Source: an uncultured Polyangiaceae bacterium
GTDB lineage: Bacteria; Myxococcota_A; Polyangia; Polyangiales; Houyiibacteriaceae
Assembly: GCA_947259605.1 (NCBI GenBank)
Contig: CAMYMX010000314.1
Span: forward strand, 1 to 5,041
Length of the DNA: 5,041 nt
Reading direction: 5' to 3'
Made by a program: the position numbers and the translations under genes
Part shown: positions 1 to 4,692 of the stretch, one piece after another
How the letters are laid out: each line of letters begins with the position of its first letter
Position numbering within the stretch: the stretch's first letter is position 1
The notes under the pieces: generated by a model
Told to the model about the DNA's origin: nothing
Database searches by the model: none
What the model saw: only the letters and a program-made list of their open reading frames with translations

Positions 1-702
1 GTCACCGCCGTTCAGCGGGTTGTCGTCGCCCGCGCCGCCATTGATCGTGTCGTTGTCGTCGCCGCCGTTGATGTCATCGGCACCATCATTGCCGTTGAGG
101 ACATCTGCGCCGGCACCCCCGTTGATGACGTCGTTGCCATCGCCGCCGTTGACTGGAAGGTCGTCGCCCTCGTTGCCATTGATGGTATCGTCGCCAGGTC
201 CGCCTTCGATTTGGTCATTTCCTTCATTGCCATTGATCGTGTCGTTGTCGTCGCCGCCGTTGATGACGTCACCGTCTGCGCCGCCGGAAATCGTGTCTGC
301 GCCGCCCTCACCGTTGAGAATGTCTGCGCCGGCTTCGCCAAAAAGGTAATCATCGCCCGCTCTCGCGTTGATCGTGTCGTCACCATCACCGCCCTCGAAC
401 CAGTCGAATGACGCCGCAGTGCCCGTCATGTTGTCGCCTCCGCCTGCGCCGCAAACGCACACTGGCCCGGCGTGGACGAAAGACGGGATGACGATGTCAA
501 CGAATGCGCTTCCTTGAGCGCACGTCGCGGTGGCAGGAATAACGCAGGGCCCACCCGTGCATATGACGGTTGTCGCACTTGCGCCGGCAGAACAGCCGAA
601 GAGGGCCTGGCAGTTCCCACAAAGCTGCGCATCCGCCTCAGCCGGTTTGAAACCAATCGCGGCAAGCGCGAGTAAGACAACTATTCCCCAACGTTTGAGC
701 AT
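1..702 (-). CDS. Secreted Cys-rich RTX (hemolysin-type Ca2+-binding repeat) protein, 3' end outside window
   Basis: Open from the ATG at 702 to the left edge with no stop, giving 234 residues. Residues 1-25 look like a Sec signal peptide: MLKR start, hydrophobic core IVVLLALAAIG, probable AxA cleavage after ADA at 25. Residues 26-90 hold eight cysteines (28, 31, 37, 48, 53, 61, 82, 84), an even number that suggests disulfides in the periplasm or outside the cell. From residue 104 there are about 14 consecutive nonapeptides of GGxGxDxxx type (GGDGDDTIN, GEAGADILN, GGAGADVLN); two are 10-mers (ending DDLPVN and DDNPLN). In the family such repeats form a Ca2+-binding parallel beta-roll. In-frame ATGs at 729 and 726 are possible; a GGGGGAG stretch precedes 729, while 702 gives the more typical signal peptide. 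The enzymatic or adhesive role, if any, is not visible. The RTX assignment is secure, the function unknown. Confidence 0.88.
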   Translation of the reverse strand, partial: MLKRWGIVVLLALAAIGFKPAEADAQLCGNCQALFGCSAGASATTVICTGGPCVIPATATCAQGSAFVDIVIPSFVHAGPVCVCGAGGGDNMTGTAASFDWFEGGDGDDTINARAGDDYLFGEAGADILNGEGGADTISGGADGDVINGGDDNDTINGNEGNDQIEGGPGDDTINGNEGDDLPVNGGDGNDVINGGAGADVLNGNDGADDINGGDDNDTINGGAGDDNPLNGGD

Positions 703-787
703 TCTTTCCCCGTTCTTCGGACCCATCATGCCATGCCGCTCCCCCGATCGTCATGTGGTCACTGGCGCCGCTCCCCGAGCGAATTTG

Positions 788-815
788 GTTATCCACGAAA
801 AACCCGAAATTGCAA
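788..815 (-). promoter_or_regulatory. Possible promoter for the RTX gene
   Basis: Read on the minus strand, TTGCAA (815-810) and GATAAC (793-788) are separated by 16 bp. Each matches 4 of 6 bases of the sigma-70 -35 and -10 consensus. It lies in the 116-bp gap between the DUF4442 stop (819) and the RTX start (702). Weak evidence based on pattern alone; the genes could also be co-transcribed. Confidence 0.22.
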
Positions 816-818
816 GGA

Positions 819-1175
819 TTAGGGGCGCTTAGGAACCCAGGCCCAGACCATCTCTGTGCGAATCGGCTCGTTTCCGGCTTCGTCCGTGATCTTGCAAGCG
901 ACAAGCACATCGCCTTTGGGGGATCCCACGATGTCCTGACGCTGCCCGAGTGTGAGCGAGGCCTCGGCCCGAAGGCCACCCTTGGCGCGCTTCAGGTAAT
1001 CGATGTGCATCGACTTCAAGAGCGGAAGCGTGTCGTCGGGAAGGTTCATGCCGACGACGAAACCCGTCGCCGTTTCAGCGAGGAGCGCCATTGCGGCGGC
1101 GTGGACCCCGTCGATGTGGTTCTGCTCGCATGACCGTCGCGGTGTGCGGCGCGACTGGCGACGAAATGACGCCAT
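819..1175 (-). CDS. N-terminally truncated DUF4442/PaaI-like hotdog-fold protein
   Basis: From about 1127 down to the TAA at 819 the frame reads as the core and C-terminus of a DUF4442 (PaaI-like thioesterase superfamily) protein: EQNHIDGVHAAAMALLAE, then a HIDYLKRAKG strand and an ending MVWAWVPKRP. In the family, the NHI..VHA segment is the start of the long hotdog helix and is normally preceded by about 40-50 residues with the first beta strands. Here those are absent: upstream codons in this frame (down from 1175, MASFRRQSRR...) are Arg/Ser-rich and only shadow another coding frame. The listed start is just the nearest in-frame ATG; the frame stays open to 1469. Family members are predicted acyl-CoA thioesterase-like proteins, mostly uncharacterised. 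Probably a non-functional fragment created by the junction with mobile DNA near 1130. Confidence 0.62.
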   Translation of the reverse strand: MASFRRQSRRTPRRSCEQNHIDGVHAAAMALLAETATGFVVGMNLPDDTLPLLKSMHIDYLKRAKGGLRAEASLTLGQRQDIVGSPKGDVLVACKITDEAGNEPIRTEMVWAWVPKRP

Positions 1176-1465
1176 GTGCCGGGGTGCGGAGTCTTCTGAA
1201 TCGCCCTCCGTTGGGCCGCGAGCTTGCGCTTGAGGGCCCGGGATTCGATGGCTTGGCGGAGCGCCAGTTGTTCCAAGAGTCGTTTCCGGTCGCGGCGGGA
1301 CACGGGTAGGGTGGCGATCCCGCTCCGCTGACGACGATACTTCCGCTTGAGTTGTCCACGCTCGCGAGAGGCGGTGTCTCGATAGCTGCTCCAGGCGCGT
1401 TGCCGCTGTAGACGGGCAAGGTCGGGCTCGGCTCGTTGACCAAATGTTGACCACGAGATCTGAAA
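1125..1465 (-). pseudogene. Remnant of a relaxase C-terminal region (MobA/TraI-like, MOBP type)
   Basis: The minus-strand frame open from 1465 (just after a TGA at 1468-1466) down to about 1125 encodes a long basic helical segment: TFGQRAEPDLARLQRQRAW, then SYRDTASRERGQLKRKYRRQ, SRRDRKRLLEQLALRQAIES, RALKRKLAAQRRAIQK, TWRHFVASRAAHRDGHA. Arg/Lys-rich coiled helices ending in a TWRxFxxxxAxxGD-like motif are typical of the C-terminal tail of plasmid and ICE MOBP relaxases; this is recognition from memory, not a search. There is no relaxase catalytic domain (no HxHxH motif or catalytic Tyr region), and both ends are cut: upstream by a stop about 120 bp from the att core, downstream where DUF4442 homology begins in another frame. 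A GTG at 1303 could start a short ORF ending at 1046, but I regard the segment as a relic. Confidence 0.45.
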
Positions 1466-1533
1466 TCACATGATATGGAGTGACAAATCCTGAACATGGC
1501 GATGCGGCTAAGTGGTTGTTAGGGTTGAGAATT

Positions 1534-1550
1534 CCCTGCGTTTTGCAGGG
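1534..1550. repeat. Perfect hairpin beside the att core
   Basis: CCCTGC (1534-1539), GTTTT loop, GCAGGG (1545-1550): a perfect 6-bp stem with a 5-nt loop, followed by GTTT. It lies 34 bp before the tRNA-derived core, between the relaxase remnant and the att site. It could be a terminator-like structure or an integrase/accessory-protein site; nothing in the sequence decides. Confidence 0.4.
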
Positions 1551-1556
1551 GTTTCA

Positions 1557-1671
1557 CCGATCGCCCAAAACCCACCTTTTGTGATTTGGGAGCATGAGGT
1601 CGCTGGTTCGAATCCAGTCGCCCCGACTAATCATTTCAAGGACTTGCGGCGCTACCGATTTTGGCGATCGG
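1557..1671. repeat. Inverted repeat pair flanking the att core
   Basis: CCGATCGCCCAAAA at 1557-1570 matches the reverse complement of TTTTGGCGATCGG at 1659-1671 except for one extra C. The arms bracket the 45-bp tRNA-derived core (1585-1629), 14 bp before it and 29 bp after it. The right arm lies inside the last codons of the integrase gene. This geometry resembles integrase arm-type or core-flanking sites, but the role is inferred. The right arm also has a small self-hairpin (CCGAT/ATCGG, 1655-1671). Confidence 0.45.
1585..1629 (+). other. Attachment site: 3' half of tRNA-Pro(UGG)
   Basis: The bases fit tRNA positions from the anticodon loop to the 3' end: loop TTTGGGA (1585-1591, anticodon TGG 1587-1589), 3' anticodon stem GCATG, 5-nt variable loop AGGTC, T stem GCTGG/CCAGT with T loop TTCGAAT (1607-1613), 3' acceptor strand CGCCCCG (1619-1625), discriminator A. 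It then reads CTA, not CCA. No 5' half exists: the bases before the loop (TGTGA) do not pair with GCATG, and no CGGGGCG acceptor strand occurs upstream. A tRNA 3' half 22 bp from a tyrosine integrase gene is the standard att-core arrangement. It is not a functional tRNA gene. Because the 3' end points right, a simple single insertion would put the element on its left; see findings. Confidence 0.8.
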
Positions 1672-2734
1672 GAGCCGTTGACCTGACGTTGACGTGAGGT
1701 GGAGAAACGGGCCGTAACGCTTCGACTAATCGGAGCTGCGCCTGGTCGCCGAGGTGGGCATAGAGGTGCGTGCTCTGCGCCGACTGGTGGCCGAGCTGGG
1801 CCTGGATCGCCTTGATGGAATGACCGCTGGTGGCGGCCTGACTGGCCACCGAGTGACGGCCGATCTGGTGATGGCTCAGTTCCCGGAGCCCGAGCGCGCG
1901 TTGCACCGTTCGCAGCGGTCGCTTGTGGCTGTCGAGGTGCCTGGGAAAGGTTCCGTCGATGGAGAAGAGGAATTCCTCCCCCGAGTATCCTTGCCCGATG
2001 TGCCAACGAATCGCGTCGACCATGTCCTGCGTGAGCGACAGTTTCAGCGATCTGTTGTTCTTGCGGGTCCCAAGAAGCGCGGGCCGCTCCTTGTTGCCCC
2101 GCTGCACCGCCCGGTCGACGATGAGCTGCGGCGGGACGTCCCGAATACGGCTCTTCGCGACGGCGTATACTTCTCCCGTCCGCAGACCGAGCCTGGTCGT
2201 TAGATAGAAGAACAGGTACCAGCGCGGCTGCAGGCGGAACATGCCGTCGAGAAGACGGTCCCGCTCCTCCCCGCCGTACCAGACGGGTTCTGTCGTGGCG
2301 ACGCTTTCCATCGGCACATAGGGTACCGATGCAAGGAGCCCCCGCTTCCACATGAACCGAAGGATCGTTCTCACCAGTGACAGCCGGTGATTGATCGAGC
2401 TCGGAGCAAGGTGGCTGGGCAACCTGGTCTTGAGCAGGTCCAGCGCTGAGGTATCGACCTCCTCGATGAACCGATGCCCGAGCACAGGCTTGATATCGGG
2501 CCAGCAGCGCTCCCAGTGGTCGCGGCCGAGGGCCTTCATGCGGGTCGCGGACATGTACTGCGTGTACGCGTCTGCGAACAGGATGCGCTTCCGACCTGAG
2601 ATCAGATCGGTGCGCCGTTGTCGTTCGGCTTCGAGCGCCTCGGCTTTGGTCTTGAAGCCAGCCTTTCGCTGGCGACCGTAGCCTTGGGGTGTGAAGTCGA
2701 ATTGCCATGAGTTGGCTAACTTTCTAACGGCCAT
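1652..2734 (-). CDS. int: Tyrosine recombinase / site-specific integrase
   Basis: 360 residues. It catalyses strand exchange between att sites by a covalent 3'-phosphotyrosine intermediate. Residues 1-50 (KLANSWQFDFTPQGYGRQRK, FKTKAEALEAE) look like an arm-type DNA-binding domain; about 52-145 is the helical core-binding domain; about 150-340 is the catalytic domain. Catalytic residues: R185 (LGLRTGEVY), K225 (TRKNNR), H288 or H289 and R293 (SHHQIGRHS), H316 (QLGHQS), Y325 (STHLYAHLG). The set appears complete, although the usual HxxR box has one extra residue (H289 to R293). The ATG at 2734 has AAGGA 9 bases upstream and overlaps the stop of the preceding helix-turn-helix gene by 11 bp, implying translational coupling. 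The stop at 1652 is 22 bp from the tRNA-derived att core, so this enzyme very likely acts on tRNA-Pro. About 17 residues after 343 extend beyond the fold. Confidence 0.95.
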   Translation of the reverse strand: MAVRKLANSWQFDFTPQGYGRQRKAGFKTKAEALEAERQRRTDLISGRKRILFADAYTQYMSATRMKALGRDHWERCWPDIKPVLGHRFIEEVDTSALDLLKTRLPSHLAPSSINHRLSLVRTILRFMWKRGLLASVPYVPMESVATTEPVWYGGEERDRLLDGMFRLQPRWYLFFYLTTRLGLRTGEVYAVAKSRIRDVPPQLIVDRAVQRGNKERPALLGTRKNNRSLKLSLTQDMVDAIRWHIGQGYSGEEFLFSIDGTFPRHLDSHKRPLRTVQRALGLRELSHHQIGRHSVASQAATSGHSIKAIQAQLGHQSAQSTHLYAHLGDQAQLRLVEALRPVSPPHVNVRSTAPDRQNR

Positions 2735-2957
2735 GCGGCTCGTTCCTTTCCGACAGGAACTTCCGCATCGCCATGTCCGGGTTCGTCAGGAAGAGGTCTA
2801 ACATATCCAGGCGGAACCGGCGCACCCGCGGACGTCCGTAGACCGGAATCCGTCCTCCCGAGACTAGGTTTCGTAGATGTCGAATCGACCAGCCGGTGTG
2901 GCGTGCGGCTTGGGCATAAGTGAGCCACGTTCCGACTCTGTGGGTGGGTGTTTCCAC
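2724..2957 (-). CDS. Excisionase-type helix-turn-helix protein
   Basis: 77 residues from a GTG start. Residues 10-56 (WLTYAQAARHTGWSIRHLRN, SGGRIPVY, VRRFRLDMLDLFL) match the short winged-helix HTH_17/MerR-like domain of phage and ICE excisionases: a helix-turn-helix beginning LTYAQAA, a G-R-I-P wing turn and a basic strand leading into LDxLDLF. Such proteins bend DNA at att sites and bias integrase to excision; some act as regulators. The GTG at 2957 is chosen because GGAGG lies 10 bases upstream, it begins just before the conserved domain, and it sits 5 bp after the stop of the TraK-like gene. An ATG at 3191 would give 155 residues but would overlap that gene almost entirely. The stop overlaps the integrase start (ATGGCCGTTAG), so xis-int coupling is likely. 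Confidence 0.82.
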   Translation of the reverse strand: METPTHRVGTWLTYAQAARHTGWSIRHLRNLVSGGRIPVYGRPRVRRFRLDMLDLFLTNPDMAMRKFLSERNEPHGR

Positions 2958-2962
2958 GGCCT

Positions 2963-3328
2963 CTAGTCCTCCGTCCTGGGAATGAACTCGCGAGGCTTGC
3001 CGGGGACTCGCGGCCAGATCCGAGGAGTTGACCCGAGCGGCCCTGATGGCCTCGGAGCAGTTGCGTTCGCCGAGATAGGCTTCGCCATTGCCTCTGGAGG
3101 GGCGCCTCGAGGCATGCTGAGCCCGTGTTGACGGCAGTACCGCCAGAACGTCTGGTAGGAGGCTTCGAACGGCGGTGTGGCGCGTCGGCACGCCGTCCAG
3201 ACGCCTTTGATTGAGTAGCCAGACCGCAGCCAGGCTGCGATCTGGTCCCTTCGCTGAAGGAAGCAGGCGTACGGTTCGTTACCCGGCCGCTCTGCCGGTG
3301 GGTAGTTCGGGCAAGGTTGTGGTTTCAT
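2963..3328 (-). CDS. traK: TraK-like oriT-binding relaxosome protein
   Basis: 121 residues, close to the roughly 130 of RP4 TraK. Residues 20-70 carry the family pattern: ACFLQRRDQIAAWLRSGYSI, then KGVWTACRR, FEASYQTFWRYCRQHGL. A disordered Pro-rich linker follows, then a short C-terminal REFIPRTED motif like the (R)xFxxxPxPD tail of TraK proteins. In IncP plasmids TraK binds beside nic and wraps oriT DNA to assist the relaxase; it is encoded divergently from traJ with oriT between, as here. The gene heads a minus-strand operon, with the HTH gene starting 5 bp after its TAG. Upstream of the ATG (3328) there is no clear ribosome-binding site, but a TTTTGG-GGA-CCAAAA palindrome 15 bp away may be an operator. 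Naming rests on motif recognition and synteny; Pfam TraK/DUF5338 membership would confirm it. Confidence 0.7.
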   Translation of the reverse strand: MKPQPCPNYPPAERPGNEPYACFLQRRDQIAAWLRSGYSIKGVWTACRRATPPFEASYQTFWRYCRQHGLSMPRGAPPEAMAKPISANATAPRPSGPLGSTPRIWPRVPGKPREFIPRTED

Positions 3329-3343
3329 CGACCAAGTTATCGG

Positions 3344-3358
3344 TTTTGGGGACCAAAA
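3344..3358. promoter_or_regulatory. Palindrome upstream of traK, possible operator
   Basis: TTTTGG (3344-3349), GGA, CCAAAA (3353-3358): perfect 6-bp arms with a 3-bp spacer, 15 bp before the traK ATG. On the minus strand an AATACT -10-like hexamer lies directly upstream. A dimeric ribbon-helix-helix or helix-turn-helix protein from this module could bind here to autoregulate; this is inference. Confidence 0.35.
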
Positions 3359-3395
3359 GTATTCTCAGAGGAGGCGTTTTTTTTCGATGACCGCG

Positions 3396-3484
3396 CTGAG
3401 CTCAGTTGGAAGCGACTGCAACCCGCCGGATCTCGTTGGAGCTCACTGCAACTGCGTGCGAGTCTGCGAGACTGATTGGAGCTC
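3396..3484 (+). repeat. Phased degenerate repeats with GAGCTC / TTGGA
   Basis: GAGCTC occurs at 3398-3403, 3439-3444 and 3479-3484, intervals of 41 and 40 bp, about four helical turns. TTGGAGCTC is shared exactly by copies 2 and 3. Copy 1 is a 10-bp palindrome, CTGAGCTCAG. A second overlapping element, GTTGGA followed by ACTGCAAC, occurs at 3405-3422 and 3435-3452 with 14 of 18 bases identical. These look like iteron-like binding sites, for example for the TraK- or TraJ-like protein. Confidence 0.5.
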
Positions 3485-3533
3485 GGCGATACCGACTCGG
3501 GCCAGATCGTGCCGAGTTGCGGCCAATCATGAC

Positions 3534-3545
3534 AAGAAATTTCTT
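3534..3545. repeat. 12-bp perfect palindrome in oriT region
   Basis: AAGAAATTTCTT is a perfect palindrome, AT-rich in GC-rich surroundings. It may be a dimer-binding or melting site within the putative oriT; function is not shown by sequence. Confidence 0.35.
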
Positions 3546-3634
3546 TGCACACCGAGTCCCGGCGAGTTTCACTTTGTTTCAGACGTTTGCATGCGCTTGC
3601 GATAAGGGACCCAGCTCGTTTCCGGCAAGGTGGA

Positions 3635-3651
3635 GTTTTGTTTAACAAAAC
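3635..3651. promoter_or_regulatory. 17-bp palindrome ahead of traJ
   Basis: GTTTTGTT and AACAAAAC are perfect 8-bp arms around a single central T. This is the longest perfect palindrome noticed in the window. It lies 48 bp before the chosen traJ ATG and directly after an alternative GTG start at 3630. It is a good candidate for a dimeric repressor site (autoregulation by the TraJ-like or the downstream ribbon-helix-helix protein), inferred from symmetry and position only. Confidence 0.4.
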
Positions 3652-3698
3652 TGCAAGCGCGGCGTGCGAAGTCTTCGACGTTCGCGCCGCCGCACTGG

Positions 3699-4112
3699 AT
3701 GACGTGCTCAACGCCTTCGGCTTATTCGCGAGTGCGAGGCGAGATCGGCGCTAGACAAGCGCCGAGTGCTGCTTACTATCTACTCGTGCGGGGTCTTCGG
3801 CATTTCATCGGTGTACGGGTTGGGGATGAACATGTTGCCCGTCTCGATGCCCTTGCCGAGGCGTCTGGATTCACGCGCGGAGAGATCCTGCGCCGTGCGC
3901 TTCTGAATGCGGACATTCCCAGCTCACGCACGCGGCAAGAGGTTCAAGATCTCTTGAGGATCCAACGCGAGCAGAACCGCCTTGGTGGCCTACTCAAGAA
4001 GGCGCTGACGGAGCGAGAGGAAAAGGCGGCGCTTCGCCGAACCTTGATCGAGGTGGAACGCAATGCGGCCGAGCTCAGGCGGTGCATCGCGCATCTTGTT
4101 CGCTCTCGCTGA
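3699..4112 (+). CDS. traJ: TraJ-like ribbon-helix-helix relaxosome protein
   Basis: 137 residues from the only in-frame ATG. Ribbon-helix-helix fold: strand HFIGVRV (35-41), helix A DEHVARLDALAEASG (43-57), helix B FTRGEILRRALLN (58-70), then a basic C-terminal helical region with the motif EQNRLGGLLKKAL (91-103), which I recognise from conjugal TraJ/MobC-type proteins (R-L-G-G-L-L-K). Such proteins bind oriT beside nic and recruit the relaxase. It is divergent from the TraK-like gene across the putative oriT, as in IncP. The start is uncertain: no good ribosome-binding site precedes the ATG; GTG at 3630 gives 160 residues, GTG at 3732 gives 126, and GTG at 3786, just before the domain, gives 108. 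Residues 1-30 do not look conserved. The next gene begins 22 bp downstream, so the two are probably one operon. No full relaxase gene follows, unlike in IncP. Confidence 0.68.
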   Translation: MTCSTPSAYSRVRGEIGARQAPSAAYYLLVRGLRHFIGVRVGDEHVARLDALAEASGFTRGEILRRALLNADIPSSRTRQEVQDLLRIQREQNRLGGLLKKALTEREEKAALRRTLIEVERNAAELRRCIAHLVRSR

Positions 4113-4122
4113 CCCGACGCCC

Positions 4123-4128
4123 AGGAGG
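4123..4128 (+). promoter_or_regulatory. Strong ribosome-binding site fixing the start of the second RHH gene
   Basis: AGGAGG lies 6 bases before the ATG at 4135. It decides for this start over an in-frame upstream one at 4063, which would overlap the traJ-like gene by 50 bp. Confidence 0.75.
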
Positions 4129-4134
4129 TTCTCC

Positions 4135-4605
4135 ATGCCGCCGGCTAGCAGCAGTAAGAAAAAGTTTTCCATCGGGAGCTTCGCTTCACCGAAGACCCGC
4201 ACCACACCCGACCCCGAAGCGCTCCAACGCTTGATGAAGAAGACCGAGGTCGAGGGGGGAGGGGTCCTTGGCTCGACCAGCGACTCCGAGGTCGTGGCGA
4301 AGCCGCCCACTGCGATCCACTCGGTCGCACGTGAGGCAGAACCTGAGCTCGAGGCCGCGCCAAGTACGCCCGAGATTGCGCCACCTCCCGTTCCGACGCT
4401 CCCCACAGGACGCTCCCGTGGTCGCGGAACAAAGGAAGAGCCTCGCGTGCGCGCGAAGGATGGCGAGCGCCTCCGCCAAACGTCGATTCATCTCCCGGTT
4501 GATCTTCATCAGCGCTTGCGCAAGTACGCCTTCGATCAGGAAGTCACGCTGTCTGCGGTGATGGTCGATGCGATTCGCGCATGGCTCGACGCGCGAGAGG
4601 GGTAG
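4135..4605 (+). CDS. Ribbon-helix-helix DNA-binding protein, mobilization or partition accessory
   Basis: 156 residues. The C-terminus is a ribbon-helix-helix domain: strand QTSIHL (115-120), helix A PVDLHQRLRKYAFDQE (121-136), helix B TLSAVMVDAIRAWLDA (138-153). The N-terminus begins with a basic KKKFSIGSFA segment (8-17); residues 41-105 are a low-complexity acidic and Pro-rich linker ending in basic GRSRGRG. Disordered N-terminal arm plus C-terminal RHH is the layout of ParG-type centromere-binding proteins and of VirC2-like transfer enhancers. No ParA or VirC1 partner lies in the window, so the choice between partition, overdrive/oriT enhancement and repression is open. It follows the TraJ-like gene by 22 bp with a strong ribosome-binding site, so it probably belongs to the mobilization operon. 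I do not recognise a specific named family. Confidence 0.72.
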   Translation: MPPASSSKKKFSIGSFASPKTRTTPDPEALQRLMKKTEVEGGGVLGSTSDSEVVAKPPTAIHSVAREAEPELEAAPSTPEIAPPPVPTLPTGRSRGRGTKEEPRVRAKDGERLRQTSIHLPVDLHQRLRKYAFDQEVTLSAVMVDAIRAWLDAREG

Positions 4606-4635
4606 GGCGCCCAGCTCACTCCTGGAAGAGCGCCC
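4605..4635 (+). terminator. Weak hairpin after the RHH gene
   Basis: GGGCGC (4605-4610) pairs with GCGCCC (4630-4635) across a 19-nt loop, beginning at the last base of the stop codon. There is no T tract, so it is at best a factor-dependent or weak terminator of the traJ operon. Confidence 0.25.
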
Positions 4636-4692
4636 GCGCGTTCCCTAGGCTCGTTGTGACCTCTCAAAGACAGGGCGCACGGGGTGCCAAGC

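Larger units (their letters stand above)
3359..3698. other. oriT: Putative origin of transfer (oriT) / divergent control region
   Basis: About 340 bp without a convincing gene between divergent traK- and traJ-like genes, the place oriT occupies in IncP plasmids. It contains a T8 tract (3377-3384), GAGCTC sites at 3398, 3439 and 3479, an inverted repeat AGTCT-GCG-AGACT (3461-3473), an inverted repeat ACTCGG/CCGAGT with 11-bp spacer (3495-3517), a second CCGAGT copy at 3552, and the palindromes AAGAAATTTCTT (3534-3545) and GTTTTGTT-T-AACAAAAC (3635-3651). I found no IncP-type ATCCTG nic sequence on either strand, so the nick site is not assigned and another relaxase specificity is possible. Short ORFs here (such as one ending at 3754) have no recognisable product. 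Promoters for both operons should also lie here. Confidence 0.5.

Noticed and set aside
12..389. Long Ser/Thr/Ala-rich open frames on both strands over the repeat region
   Set aside because: They are shadows of the RTX coding frame, caused by its repetitive GC-rich codons.
1..400. Regular 27-bp DNA periodicity resembling a tandem repeat or CRISPR array
   Set aside because: The period equals nine codons and the minus frame gives GGxGxDxxx repeats throughout; units are diverged at synonymous sites and there are no spacers.
1176..1469. N-terminal extension of the DUF4442 frame to 216 residues
   Set aside because: The extra residues are low-complexity and coincide with the relaxase-like frame, which is the more plausible coding signal there.
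1585..1629. Functional tRNA-Pro gene
   Set aside because: There is no 5' acceptor strand, D arm or 5' anticodon stem upstream, so only the 3' half exists.
1512..1697. Plus-strand ORF containing VAGSNPVAPT
   Set aside because: This peptide is the familiar false translation of a tRNA T-arm and 3' end; the bases are the tRNA-Pro half.
1554..2708. 384-residue minus-strand ORF overlapping the integrase
   Set aside because: Arg/Pro/Ala-rich shadow with no recognisable domain; the integrase frame has all catalytic residues.
2958..3191. Upstream start at 3191 for the excisionase-type gene
   Set aside because: It would lie inside the TraK-like gene in another frame; the conserved domain and GGAGG support GTG 2957.
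3545..3754. Plus-strand ORF ending AACEVFDVRAAALDDVLNAFG
   Set aside because: The segment looks protein-like, but there is no ribosome-binding site or recognised family, and it overlaps the putative oriT and the traJ-like gene.
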